Positions 1-11,212 are shown, numbered from the stretch's first letter. The stretch is 64,000 nucleotides of DNA from Undaria pinnatifida (GCA_012845835.1 JABAKD010000028.1:503501-567500); one strand, 5' to 3'. Notes: generated from the letters alone by a model not told the origin. Numbers and translations: made by a program.

Positions 1-1100
1 GGAACGAGTGTCATTGTCTTGTTTTTGTTTTCTCTTGTTCAGTTTGATTGTTTTTGACTCACGGGTTTGTTCACCTGGTTGCACATTATACTTTCACTCT
101 TAACGCCTTTTTATTAACTGGAAACCCTTTTTTTTTGGGGGGGGGGGGATATATTACTTGGAATTAGTATAGGGTGGGGTTTGGGGGCTCTGAAAACAAG
201 GAAGAAAATGTTTTTTTTTTCAGGGTGAGAAGTTCGCATAAGAGCTCAGAACACAAAAAAAAAGGGGTCCGTCCACCTTTATGTAGACCAGATGAAACTA
301 TAACACGGCTCATCGGGCAGGCTGCAAGTACTATTTACGGGGGAACATAGTAAATGGGACCTACGGTACTCACAAAAACGTATATATTTAACTATTTTTA
401 CTAGGAATATTTGGTTCTATTTACTATGGTCTTCCGCAATAGATCTTATAACATACACTGTTGGTAGCATGTATGTGGTGACTGTATGCCCATCGTGGCA
501 CTCACCGAGCCCCGTCAAAATACTAAAAAAACTAGACAGTAGTAGATAGATATAATGGCAATAAGGTTCGACGCGTGCCACGATAGATGTACTAAGGTAT
601 ACCGTCTTTTGGCGTAAATGGTTTTCTGAATGGCGGGCGGCTCCTCAACCCCCAAAAATCGTCGGAAAAAAAATCGCCATTTATTTTGTTTTGCAATGAT
701 GATTATCGTTCGGGGTGTAAAATACCTAAGTTGGCCATGGGATTTTTCATGCTCCCGGTGTATCATCCTCTAGCAGTTTCATTTTCTCTCCAAAATAAAA
801 ACAGTTGTTGAGGGGTCGGAGAGGTGGCCATTAAGCTCTCTCAAGTTGAGAAACACCTCAGAAAAAAAAAGTGAGTGTACACCTCACTGACGTAGCACGC
901 GTCGCGTCGGTCGGCGCGACGTAAGTCAGCGCGCTCCTAGGAGTCATCCACCCATCCAACCGTAAGAGGTTGCAGTTTTCGGCCATTTTTTGGGGGGGGG
1001 CAAATGTTTTCTTCTGGTGGTGAGGAGGAACTACCACCGTTTTTTTTCAGTCTAATGCTTTGACGAGTGCAGCGCAGCGTTAGAAGTAGTAGTTTTTAGG
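1..1100. other. Gene-free repeat-rich stretch
   Basis: No convincing coding exon is seen. The stretch holds a TTAA miniature element near 99-198 and, around 550-690, an inverted partial copy of the dispersed repeat seen near 1800-2170 and 14000-14070. Several A, T and G homopolymers are present. Confidence 0.6.
99..198 (+). mobile_element. TTAA miniature element, copy 1 (decayed)
   Basis: Starts with TTAACGCCTTT and carries the family core (AACTGGAAACCC, then ACTTGGAATTAGTATAGGG, then GGGGGCTCT). A G-run replaces part of the middle and the right TTAA end is lost. The intact 89-bp copies are at 49236-49324 and 53009-53097. Confidence 0.6.
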
Positions 1101-1129
1101 TGAGTAGCGCATGTCGTCGGAGGAAGCCT

Positions 1130-1450
1130 TGGTCTCGAGTTAAGTAGTTGCTTTGCAGGATTAGGTCGTTCTACGGTAGCTCCCCCAACTTTTCTTTGAC
1201 GAAATCGCCGGTTTTGAAACCAGCTCCCGGCCGAATCTGCTGAGATACGGTGCCCCCTGGCGACCCGATAGTCCTTTGCAAATCAGAAAATAAATGAAGA
1301 GGCCCAGTTTTCATAGCGTTCCTTCCTCGTGTCGAGCGGAGCCATGGCACGTTCTTTTAAGAAAAACTCTGGTTTTGAGGTCGGGAGGGGGCTATCGTAG
1401 AATCCGTCGGGTAGTAGCGCATGGATTCGTTGGTCGGCGCGGGTGGGCTA
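1130..1450 (+). repeat. Dispersed repeat family A, copy 1
   Basis: Shares blocks in the same order with 2350-2640 and 12540-12880: a 'TTCTACGGTAG' block, 'CCAGCTCCCGGCCG', a segment with GAAACGTTCGTT-like sequence, then 'TCGTAGAATC.GTCG'. No long frame is shared, so it is probably a non-autonomous element. Its boundaries are approximate. Confidence 0.5.
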
Positions 1451-1794
1451 ATGTTACGGTATTCCCCCTGGGAGCCTCTAACAAGGCGTAAGATATGGGA
1501 TACGTACGGCTGGATATACAAAAAGGGTTTTCTCATACACATGCCTTTTGAAAGGCATGTGCGTACATGGGAAACAGGGGATGAGTGACGCTCGCGACGA
1601 TAGAGGCGCGCGCGACCTTGTTTTTTTTTCCGAGAAAGTTCCACACAAATTCGGAGAGCTTTCAAGAGACCTCTGGAGCCCAAAAAGAGTGACATTTGGT
1701 TGGAGTAAAAAATAATAAGATTTGGTGCACCGCGCGGATGATGAGTAACCCGCGACCCGGCCGGGGTACACGACGAGAATGATCCGTGGGCAAA

Positions 1795-2175
1795 AAAAAA
1801 AATGGCGAAATTTCCGACGATTCTTGGGTTGAGAATCCCCGTCATTCAGAAAATATGTTTCCGCCAAATATCGGTATACCTTAACACCTCTATCGTAATA
1901 GTGTGCGTCAAGAGAACCCTCCCTATACATACTAGCTTCAAGGAATTTTGTCCAAGAAAAGGGTTTCCGGTTGTAAAGGCGTTAAGACCTCTCCGACCAA
2001 AAACAACCGACGTGTAATGAAAAATCCCTTGGCCTCTACTAGGTACACAACGAAAACACCACACGCAAGAAAAAAAATGTGTTTTTTTTTCCCGGACGAT
2101 TCTTGGGTGTAAGAATCCCCGTCATTCAGAAAACCATTTCCGCCAAAAATCGGTATGCCTTAATACCTCTATATC
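1795..2175 (+). repeat. Dispersed repeat family B, two tandem partial copies
   Basis: Two copies (about 1800-1900 and 2090-2175) share 'GACGATTCTTGGG', 'AATCCCCGTCATTCAGAAA' and 'TTTCCGCCAAA.ATCGGTAT'. Further copies lie at about 13880-14080 (interrupted by a TTAA miniature element) and inverted at about 550-690. Open frames across this segment show no domain. Confidence 0.5.
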
Positions 2176-2349
2176 GTGGCACGTACGTGTCGAGTGACCA
2201 ACGCGGAACCTGCCTAGCAGAGAAGCCTGCAAAGGGTAGCCTGTGTCTGTAACAGCCCCCTACTCTTACTTTTAATAATGGATGTGCCTTGGAACGAATG
2301 CCTTCGGAGTCATGTTTCGGGGGCGTGAAGAAAAATGTTGAGATTATTC

Positions 2350-2640
2350 ACGTTAGGATCGAGAGCCGTTCTACGGTAGTAGCCTCCCCCCTCCCGGCTT
2401 TTCTTTGACGAGATCGCCGGTTTCATAACCAGCTCCCGGCCGTGTTCTCCCTTGCCGTCGTTTTTGCAAAAAAACAAGAAAAATGTTCGAGAGGATGCTT
2501 TTTTTCATGGCATCCTTCTCGTGTCGAGCAGCCATGAAACGTTCGTTAAAAGAAAATCGCCCGTTTGGGGGCGGGGGCGGGGGGGGGGGGGTGTCGTAGA
2601 ATCAGTCGAAATAATGTACTTCTCTTGGTCGCGAGAACAT
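2350..2640 (+). repeat. Dispersed repeat family A, copy 2
   Basis: Same ordered blocks as 1130-1450 and 12540-12880. A long G-run sits just before the shared 'GTCGTAGAATCAGTCG' segment. No coding content recognised. Confidence 0.5.
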
Positions 2641-2702
2641 TCCAGCTGCGACTTCTTCCCTCGTCGACTCGAATCGAAACGTGCAACCAATAATGCCCTA
2701 TT

Positions 2703-2970
<268 letters not shown>

Positions 2971-3419
2971 TTATTATTTCTACCCACAAAAAGGGTCACT
3001 ATTGTATTTATTTATATGTTTATTTCAGGGGGGGGTTCGCAGTAGCTCAGGATCGCTCGCGCGAGTGTAACCCCCCTTCATGTACATTCTTTTCTTTGCC
3101 GCCTCTAAACCCCTTTTGTAATTGCACCTCTTTTTTTGGGGGGGGGGCGTTCATACAGCTGACGTTTTTCAATAATTATAAAAAAATAAAAAAAAAGCGA
3201 TCAGATGCGAATCCGCGCAATGGAAACGGTTTAAGTAAGCTGCTCTGGACCTGCGCCGTGAAGTTTGTTTTGTCCGTGAGGCACTACATCAGAGTCACTC
3301 GTGCGAACGAGCGAGCGAACGAGTGGTGAAAACCCGGAAGTGAACACAAGGCGCACCCATGGGGTCAAGATTGGCCGTCGGATTGCACCCGTACCATTTT
3401 TCCAGTTTTTTTCGATGGT

Positions 3420-3670
3420 CGTGACCAACCCGACCCGCGGATCATGTCAGCAGGAGGAGGAGGGTATCAAAACCTCGCGGGTCGAGTGGGGTCGGGTCAA
3501 GCAAGAGTTGTGTTTGAAAATATAACGGGAAGGGCCGGGCCCTGCCGGGCCCGGCAGGGCCGGGTCGGGTCGGGTCAGAAGGGTCAGAAGGGTCAGAAGG
3601 GTCAGAAGGGTCAGAAGGGTTGAAAAAATCTCGCGGGGTTGGAACGGGTTGTGAATGCCCTGGCTCGACC
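3420..3670. repeat. GGGTC/GGGTCAGAA tandem repeat with GC palindrome
   Basis: Contains GGGTCGGGTC runs, five tandem GGGTCAGAA-like nonamers near 3575-3620 and a GGGCC-rich palindrome near 3535-3560. A similar block with the same 'CCCGCGGGTCGAG' and GGGTC repeats lies at 36130-36215 inside an intron of the large gene. Confidence 0.6.
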
Positions 3671-4079
3671 TGAGCCGTGAAAAAAAACCCTGAAAAAAAA
3701 TCACAAAAGAACAGTTTTACTGAGGTTAAGACAACTGCAGAGCCCCCTCATGTTACGAAACTCTACCAAACATGGGCGCCCCCTCCTCCACAATGTGGCA
3801 CGGAACGACCATTAAGGAGATCCACCGTTAGTAGGACGAATCAGCAAACAACAAGACAGGAGAGCCAAAAAGGCACCCGGCGCTTGCGTTTAAATGACGT
3901 TCGAGTTCCAAGTTTATTTTTGCTGGCTCTGGTCTTTTACAAGGTATACAGAGTCTCAACCGAGCACAGTCGTATCGAAGGAGAGCTCGCCTGAAAGGTG
4001 GCGATGATGCTTTCCTTTCGTGCGTGTGTGATTTCATCCTGTTGACAATAGATCACCCCACGTCACCCACGGGGGCCAG

Positions 4080-4348
4080 TGTAAGGTTATAGGTGGGGAC
4101 ACAGAGTGCCCCCTGCAGGTTTGCCAATTGAGCAGGTCCTCGGAGAGTACTCACTTTCTTTGTCTTCGTAGAGACGTAGCTTTATTCGATTCCACCAGAG
4201 CCACGGGTACCTTCTGAGATCAGAGGCACGTGCCTCCGAACTATTTCCTAAATTTACCGAATATAAAACGCCAACCTTATCATACGAAACCCGTCCAAAT
4301 TATCTCAAATTCGGATAATTACAGGCCTTTCGAGGCCGTATCTTAACA
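4080..4348 (-). repeat. Chromovirus 3' LTR
   Basis: 269 bases, starting TGTTAAGATACGG on the minus strand and ending with TACA. It matches 10943-11212 over its full length and the LTRs of the 14229-15618 derivative. It contains an inverted GGAGGCACGTGCCTCC palindrome. Confidence 0.85.
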
Positions 4349-5209
4349 CTAGCCCACCCTGATGAGTCGCATATGCAGAAATATGGGAGATTCGGCGAAA
4401 CTCCGGTTCTACGAACTAGACCATGAGTCGAAGATGCGGCTTCTCAAAACCCACTCCCACACCTCTAACGGTCTGGCTATGGAGCCAGGAACACGCGAAG
4501 AAAAGCAGTTGAAATAAACGCAGACCCTACAACAAGGCAAAAGTCACCCATCAACAACCTGCCGCGTGCCGCCGGTGTGGCGGGGGGGGACAGAAAAGGC
4601 TCTACGGCAAACCAATCACAAAAAAGGTAATATGGCGAGGCGAGCCGTCGTCGACATGGAGGGGAACACAGGCGCTAACACAAGGGAGAAGTCATGCGAA
4701 AAACCTCCCGCGGGCCATCGGCATGGCGGGGGGTTAGACGAAGAAACGACAAATACCCGGGATGAAAGGTGGCGACACCTACAGCCCAGCTAGGGGGGAA
4801 AGTGTTTCGTCGAAAAAAACAAAGTAGAACAAATACAATCACACAAAGTATAAAAGATGACACACAGACCCGTACATAGCCCTGTACCACGTGACGCGGG
4901 AACAGGGTACCCTGGTCGCCCCCCGGCTCTGGGCTGAGGAGGACGTCGGCAGGGCGAAATTGAACAATGACGAAAAAGCGACAGACGAAAAAGCGACAGC
5001 CCTGCGCCTCAGATAGCGGCGTTTTACCCGAACCCTGGCCCGGCACTGAGCAGGGGGTTCGGCAGGACAAGAAAAAGAAAAAAATGGAAAGAACCGCCCC
5101 AAAACCCGACGAAGACCCTCAGGACACTAAGAACAACCCAAAGACAAAGACGCAAACCTCATAACTCCCAAAAATGAATCACTATCGAGGAGCGGTGGCG
5201 GCTTGAAAG

Positions 5210-5645
5210 TCAACTGGCCGCGGCCGCGCCTCGAGATTCGCCTACGTTACGTTGAAATTCCCCGAGGAAACGCACTGGCAATGTGAACTTGCAGGCACCA
5301 AGAGCCTCGTACGGCTCCCGCCGAAGTCGTGTAGCGCGCCGGGGGAAGAGGAAGTTTAATCGGTCCCGGGTCGTCCAGAAAGCGGACCTGGTATACCTTG
5401 TCCTCGGTGGTGCTCGCGCTGATTTTTCAAAGCCACCATAACCCATCGTCTCCCTTGTACCAAAAGTGGGCTTCCTTAAGGAGTACCGTGTCGTGGTATC
5501 GACGGAGCCAATCGGCGCGGGGAACACAGGCGTAGCCCGGCGCTAGGAGACGTTCCCCGTTGTTGCGGGAGAGCTCGCGCTGTGCCGCCCCGATCCGCAT
5601 TCGGCGGTAAAGGCGGTTGGTTTCTCGGTACTGGTCCGGGGTTCC
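5210..5645 (-). pseudogene. Pol C-terminal extension with Tudor/Agenet-like segment, two in-frame stops
   Basis: Reading on in the integrase frame past the TGA at 5649, the frame stays open to another TGA at 5427-5429 and then continues. It encodes an RxxRxRxGxAQ-type basic helix, then a DGLWWLGKI-like strand (the second TGA falls at the G) and a VYQVRFLDDPG-like strand. That pattern of W-rich and VRFxDDP strands resembles Tudor or Agenet chromatin readers. Homology is inferred from the pattern only. It would have been the tail of the Pol protein, downstream of the chromodomain. The copy is inactive unless both stops are read through. Confidence 0.5.
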
Positions 5646-5648
5646 GGC

Positions 5649-7148
5649 TCAACAACGCAGGATGTGGGAGCGGGAGAGGTGGAGGTCCATTTCCCGCTCC
5701 CAGGAAGGTTCGGGGAGTCCCGCCCAATGCGTCTTGTATATCACCGCGATGACGCCACCTCGCCCCCGTACCGACTGATGACCAGTGATCTGTTCCACCT
5801 CCAGCCGTTGGAGGGGAGTCGAAACGTTGTCTTGAGTGACGTGGTACGGCAGGGACTTCTTGGAAAAATTGTTGAGCACGTACTGCGTCAGCCCCGCCAG
5901 TAGGTATTTAGGCATGTCCCCGCTGTCGTGGGGGTTGGCGCAGGGTTTACAGTGTTCGATGGCCACACGCCGACAAACGTCCGAACCGGGCAGGTCGGAA
6001 GGGAGATCCAAATAGAGGAGGTTTCTCCCGAGCGGCGAACCGTCCGGGGTCTCGGCGGCGGAGCAGGGACCGACGGCCAGGACCTTGTACGAGCCCGTCC
6101 AGTTAAGCGCGAGTTTGGCCTTGAGTACCTTGGCGTCGGTGTTCGCCTTTACACCCTGGCGGATGGTAGAGGCAGAATTGTACACCCATGCCCAACCACC
6201 CACAACGAAGTTAGGTGCTGGACGCAGCGCGTCGGTGAGGGCGGAGTTTCTACGGTCAACACGGGAAACGGTGAGGGCGTGGTGTGCGCGGACAATGTCG
6301 TTCACGCGCTTTTGTCGGTCGGTGGCCAAGTCGCAATAGGCCAGGTGGTCACGGGCCAGACTCTGGTGTCCCACGACACCAGTGCGGTCGAAAACCGTCA
6401 GGGGGAGCCGTGGGAGTCTGCCGATGTTGACCTCGTTGGGCGCCAGACTCGTCGCCGCGCTGAAGGAGTTGTTGTAAGTGAATTCTACGTGGGGCAGATG
6501 CAAGTGCCATCCGTCTTGTCGCTCGTTGACGGCCATAGCCAGCATTTGGGCCATAGTGTGGTTCACCCGCTCAACGCCCCCGTTACAGTTGGGATGATAG
6601 GAGCTTGTAGCAAGCTTGTGCACACCCAACAGCTGATGTACAGTTTGTGAAAGCTTGGAGCAGAACTGCAGCCCGTTGTCCGAGAGTATGGTGCGCGGGC
6701 ACCCCCACAAGGGGATGAATTGGTTCATCAAGATATTAGCTGTACCCTCCGCGGTGAACTCAGCGGCAGTGACGGGGAACATGTCGGCCCGACGACTGAA
6801 TCGATCGGTGAACAGCAGGGTGTAGGTGTTGCCTCGTGATGTGACTGGAAGGGGGCCGAGGTAGTCAACACTGACGGCGACACCTGGACCTTCCGGCAGA
6901 GGCATTGTGATGATGGGCCAGCGGACAGTCAGCCGTGAGGTTTTCCGCGCTTGGCACTTCAAGCAGTGGCGAAGCCACCACCGGGTGCACACATTCTTGC
7001 CAATCCACCAATAAAACCGCTCCAGCATGCGCAACGTGGGCGTGGTGCCAAGGTGACAAGAGCCCGTCGAGCGACTGGATTCCATTATCCAAGGGCGCAT
7101 GAGCAGGGGAACGTAGATGCGAACTGGCTTGTCGTTTAGCTCAAGCAA
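5649..7148 (-). CDS. Retrotransposon integrase with chromodomain (pol fragment)
   Basis: 499 codons. Integrase joins retrotransposon DNA to the host chromosome. In order: an HHCC-type zinc-binding region (residues about 30-70, with SCHLG then HCLKCQ); the catalytic DDE core, with the first Asp in VSVDYLGPLP, the second in ILSDNG and the Glu in NGGVERVNHTM; a C-terminal DNA-binding part; and a chromodomain in the last 60 residues (VEQITGHQS, then YKTHWAG, PEPSWE). A C-terminal chromodomain defines the chromovirus branch of Ty3/gypsy elements, which it directs to modified histones. The first ATG is arbitrary because Pol is normally part of a polyprotein; upstream sequence continues in another frame. 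The key catalytic residues are present, but the element as a whole is broken. Confidence 0.85.
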   Translation of the reverse strand: MLELNDKPVRIYVPLLMRPWIMESSRSTGSCHLGTTPTLRMLERFYWWIGKNVCTRWWLRHCLKCQARKTSRLTVRWPIITMPLPEGPGVAVSVDYLGPLPVTSRGNTYTLLFTDRFSRRADMFPVTAAEFTAEGTANILMNQFIPLWGCPRTILSDNGLQFCSKLSQTVHQLLGVHKLATSSYHPNCNGGVERVNHTMAQMLAMAVNERQDGWHLHLPHVEFTYNNSFSAATSLAPNEVNIGRLPRLPLTVFDRTGVVGHQSLARDHLAYCDLATDRQKRVNDIVRAHHALTVSRVDRRNSALTDALRPAPNFVVGGWAWVYNSASTIRQGVKANTDAKVLKAKLALNWTGSYKVLAVGPCSAAETPDGSPLGRNLLYLDLPSDLPGSDVCRRVAIEHCKPCANPHDSGDMPKYLLAGLTQYVLNNFSKKSLPYHVTQDNVSTPLQRLEVEQITGHQSVRGRGGVIAVIYKTHWAGLPEPSWEREMDLHLSRSHILRC

Positions 7149-7202
7149 GCAGCTCGCCCCACAGAGGTGGGTTTGTCAGGCCTTGTTGGCGGCAGTGTTG
7201 GG

Positions 7203-7560
7203 TTACGGACGAGTAGGACTGTCGTCATCGGTTGTATGTAGTCGACCCTTACACGCCAGCTCCTTGATGTCTGAAAGGGATGGACGCTTGTGCGAGGGGT
7301 AGCACGCCAAGAAGTCGGACGGCAGGACCGATGGCCGGCCGATAGAGACGCAACGCGTCATGGCGTGGCACGTCGGCTCAGCGTGCTTCTCTCGCTTCCA
7401 ATCGACATGTGGATAACGCGCGACGGAATCAGCGAACCGCAATTCAGCAGCGTCGCCGAGGGCGTCCGACCGTGTATGTGCAGTCGGCGTGTCACCAGGA
7501 GAAGGCGTGAGCCGTAAAAGAGGAGTTCCCATGTAGGCTCTGCGTGGTCACGGTCGGACG
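7203..7560 (-). pseudogene. Pol connection region between RNase H and integrase (frameshifted)
   Basis: Minus-strand frame with LRFADSVARYPHVDWKREKH-type sequence and LSDIKELACKGRL. It lies immediately upstream of the integrase zinc finger but in a different frame and across a stop. Position and composition fit the tether between RNase H and integrase. No RNase H motif was found upstream of it. Confidence 0.4.
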
Positions 7561-7699
7561 GTAGTGGCACCGTGCGGATCGGCGAGTCGGCAAGAGCAGG
7601 GGTCGCGGCGGCGGGCGGAGCCGGCCGCGGCCGTGGGACTCGCGGCGGGGCTGTACCTCGTCTGGAAGATGGCCTAGGGGCCCCGCCGGGCTCGAATCC

Positions 7700-9170
7700 A
7701 TAATCTACAGCGGGGGTGCATTACCTGTTGTTGTCGCTGTCCGTTGGTGCGTCGTCGACGACGGAGGGGCTGGAGTGCCAAGCAAGACGGAGACGGACAC
7801 TGTAGTCGAACCGGTGGTCGCGGCGGGGACCGACTCCTGTGTAGAACTCCGGGATAGATAAGTCAGCTGTGCGATGGGCGTCGCTGCAGCCACGGCTTCC
7901 GCGGAGCCCGTGCCGCCCTCGATGGGTATGGCTAAAACAGAAGCGAAAACGGTGTCATCGGCAGGCGAAATCGACCCGCGACCGGTGCAGTCTTCCGTAG
8001 TGGCGACGGGGGCAGAAACACGAGCGATGAATCTCCCCGGGGAAGCAGAAAGGCCGTCAATCCTTATACGTGGCTCGTGTGTGCGAAAGTCGTGAAATGC
8101 AGTAGAGGTGAGAGGGAGCCCACCCAAGACAGCATGTTCAGTGCGGGGCACGAGCCCACCCAAGACAGTGATTTCGGCGAGGGGATCGAGTCCAACCAAG
8201 GCAGTGCTTTCGGTGCGGGGCACGAGCCCACCCGAGACGGTGCTTTCGGCGAGGGGCGCGAGTCCACCCGAATCGACCCCTGGGATCGGCGAAGAGGGAG
8301 CGCGCAGCCCGCCGGTCCGTAGGAGGTAGATACCGCTATCTCCAACGGGGTTGGGGTTTGTCAACCCCCCACGGGGTTGAAGTTTGTCAAGCCACTGCGG
8401 TCGTACTCCGTAGCAGGCTCTGGAAAACGGGTCGGAAAAATCGGCGATGCCGTTGCGCTGCCTTTGCGGTACTCGAGTGTGCAATCGAACGCGGTGACGA
8501 ACTCAAGCTACCGTTGGACTCGTGCATTGAGGGTCCCCACTTTGCCAATTTCAATGCTCTCCTGTGTCTTGTGGCCGGAGGATATGTGGAATATTGTTCC
8601 CCACAGTACCCTCGGAGGCGTTTGGGAGCCCAAACAATGCTGCCGGTCCCCAACTCTAGAGGAGTCCAGTGCCTCTCCGAGTCGAGCGTTGCTCGACTGA
8701 TATACGCGATTTTCACAGTGAACGAAACGTCGTCCAGGGTCACAGTACCCCCGACGAAACAGGGGCCGTGTTCTGACAGCGCAAGGTCAGGGCCGGCGCC
8801 AGAAGCAATCTCCAAAACTCCACGGATTCTTATTGGCCAACGCGCCCGAGAAATAGTTGGAAACGCCAAAGGGGAAGCTTTGCGAGCGCTGGCCGCTGTT
8901 AACGGCCCGGCCGCGGCGCGGACGAGATTTCTTGGTTCTTGCATTCGCAGTGCAGGTGCGGAACCGACTAGGGGAGGCCGGATGCGCCGACCCGGTCTCA
9001 TTGTCGCCAATACCTTCGCGAACGGCAGAAAGTGCCTCACTGAGGAAGTTTTTCCTCTCCTCTGGCATGGGTTGTTGGCCCTGGGACCATGCGCCCGGAG
9101 ACTAATGCCCCACACTAGGTCCAGAGGGCTGGATTCAGCCAGAAGCTTGTTGTCAGAGCTCAAAAGGTGA
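7700..9170 (-). other. Chromovirus internal region, gag/protease-like remnants not identified
   Basis: Two adjacent minus-strand open frames (8484-7705 and 9163-8387) lie where gag and protease would be expected. The first is Ser/Thr/Gly/Pro-rich with about five degenerate repeats of a GGLVPRTE-type unit (8105-8280). The second has no motif I recognise: no CCHC knuckle and no DTGA/DSGA protease motif was seen. It may be coding debris. Confidence 0.4.
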
Positions 9171-9439
9171 TTTTTTTATGGCTGGATTCTGCGTGAATTT
9201 GGCGTAGGTGCTTGATAACACGACGTTTTGCTTCTCCCTGTCCCCACCACCAGAGTCAAAGTTGCGAACGTCCCGACCAATGCGTTTGTGTGTGCTTGGG
9301 TCAGGCGAAGACATGATGAGCTCCACTGCTCGATGGTCTTGAAAAAGACTGGCCTTTTCGGCCATCATATACTGCTGCGCGCAAGAATATGGCACGTCGT
9401 CCACGACAAACGACGAAGGGGACCACGGTGGAAAATAGG

Positions 9440-10110
9440 ATGGGGGCTGTCAGAATAACACCACTTTGTCTGTAGAGTATTCGAGAGAAGGATCAAAAGC
9501 CGTGTTGAAATTTGGGCCTCCAATGTCCCCGTCCAGAAACACCAGGCCGCGGGAGCACGACGCGAATCCGAACCCGCGGTATCTCGCCTCGGGTCTTTCT
9601 TCGCTCGTTGGCGGAAAAGCGCGAGAATTCGCTCTAACTGCGCCCGAAAAATGGTAAAAACCGACGGTGCCAACCCGTCGGTAGCCTCGTTGGACATTTG
9701 TGGGTCTGCAATGTTCCCTTCTGGGAACACCAGTCCTCGGCTCTTTGGGCCTGTAATGTCCCCTTGCGGGAGCACCAGGCCTCGGGAGCAAGATGCGAGT
9801 CCGAACCTGGGGTTTCTCGCCTCGGGTCCTCCTCACTCGCTGGCGGGAACTCGTAAGAAGCCGCCCTCGATGCACCCGAAAAAGACTCCAACACTGACGG
9901 TGCCAACCCGTCGGTAGCCTCGTTGGACATTTGGGTCTGCAATGTCTCCATCTGGGAACACCAGTCCTCGGCTCTTTGGGCCTGTAGTGTCCCCCTCAGG
10001 AACACCAGACCTCGGGAGCACGACGCGAGTCCGAACCCACGGTTTCTCGCGTCGTGGCCTCTTCGCTCGTTAGCGTATAATGCAAGAAACTGCTCTAACT
10101 GCGCCCGCAG
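9440..10110 (-). repeat. Three tandem 230-233-bp units in the gag-like region
   Basis: The phrase 'CCAACCCGTCGGTAGCCTCGTT' recurs at 9670 and 9903, and 'ACCAGG/ACCTCGGGAGCA' recurs at 9541, 9774 and 10004, giving periods of 233 and 230. Because 233 is not a multiple of three, successive units shift the reading frame. Confidence 0.75.
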
Positions 10111-10924
10111 GGGCAGGGGCTCTGAGCTGTTTCTGATTGACGAGAGGCGCGATTATTCCGTAAATTTACGGGAATAGCGTCCAGCTGATCAGGCTGGAGG
10201 TCGTGGTGTCACCACTGGCCCGTCGCGCAGTGTCGGATCTTCTTCCTGTGCCACTGGGGCAGACGTAGCCTGAAACACGTGGGTTAGCGTGTTAAAAGAC
10301 GAAGCAGGGTCCGTAGACCCTGTGGGCGTCTTCTGGAGCGGGGCTCGGGCAAGTGGCAACAATGTTTTTACCCAAGGAGGCTCTTGTGCGTCATGCCTCT
10401 TGGAGAAGGGAGACGAGGTAGCTGAATTTGTCGACTACTCCTTGATGGAAAAAAAAAAGGACTGAGCGCCCGCTGCTATCGCAAGCAAACACCGGATCGA
10501 GCCTCACAAAAGATCTCGGTGTTTTAGTGTTGGCCTTCCCTCACCTCAAATCGACCGCCACCTCGTGGTCAGAAAAAGTGTTCGAGGGTCGACCGCCCCA
10601 CACCTCAAACCGACCGCCACCGCCTGGTCAGGGAGAGGGGGGGATGAACACGTACGCGTAAAAAGGCGACGTGCCGTCACCGCAGCTATATTGTTGCGCG
10701 ACGCATGCCTGGGAGGGGGGCGCGCAAAGCGCAGGCTCCCGTGCCATGGTCGATGGGGGCGGCGTTTGAAGCGCGTACCCCCGTCGCTGAGTTTATGCCA
10801 CGGCTGAGGGAAACGGCGCTGGAAGCGCGGTTCCCGTCGCCGAACTCAGACCATGACCGAGGGGAACGTCGCTGGAAGCGCGCGTTCTCGCCGTCGAAAA
10901 AAAGAGAAAGAAAAAATTACCTGG

Positions 10925-10940
10925 CCTGCCGACGACGCCA
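10925..10940 (-). promoter_or_regulatory. Primer-binding site, serine-tRNA type
   Basis: On the minus strand TGGCGTCGTCGGCAGG follows the 5' LTR after two A bases. Its complement, CCTGCCGACGACGCCA, has the form of a eukaryotic serine tRNA 3' end including CCA. The same site with the same AA spacer is present in the miniature elements at 11615 and 13350. Confidence 0.75.
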
Positions 10941-10942
10941 TT

Positions 10943-11212
10943 TGTAAGGTTATAGGTGGGGACACAGAGTGCCCCCTGCAGGTCTGCCAATTGAGCAGGT
11001 CCTCGGAGAGTACTCACCTTTTTTTCCCTTCGTAGAGACGTAGCTTTATTCGATTCCACCAGAGCCCCGGATAGCTTTTGAGATCGGAGGCACGTGCCTC
11101 CGATCTATTTCCTGACTTTCCCGAATATATAACGCCAACCTTATCATACGAAACCCATCCAAATGATCTCAAATTCGGATAATTACAGGCCTTTCGAGGC
11201 CGTATCTTAACA
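10943..11212 (-). repeat. Chromovirus 5' LTR
   Basis: 270 bases, nearly identical to 4080-4348. It differs mainly in a few substitutions and a T-run near 11000. Confidence 0.85.

Larger units (their letters stand above)
4080..11212 (-). mobile_element. Ty3/gypsy chromovirus LTR retrotransposon, degenerate
   Basis: A 7.1-kb element on the minus strand bounded by two LTRs of about 270 bases (4080-4348 and 10943-11212) with TG...CA ends. Two bases inside the 5' LTR is a primer-binding site complementary to a serine-tRNA-type 3' end. The internal part encodes an integrase with a chromodomain (5649-7148) and a broken Tudor-like tail. I find no reverse transcriptase or RNase H motif, and the space between the integrase and the gag-like region is too short for them, so that block appears deleted. 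The flanking bases (CCAG on the left, CAGA on the right) do not give a clean target-site duplication. Confidence 0.85.

Noticed and set aside
4675..5102. Minus-strand frames between the integrase tail and the 3' LTR
   Set aside because: No domain; they lie in the element's 3' untranslated part and are repeated in the deletion derivative with different stops.
8358..9170. 270-codon plus-strand frame opposite the gag-like region
   Set aside because: The element runs on the minus strand; the plus frame has no motif and mirrors a GC-rich coding-like strand.
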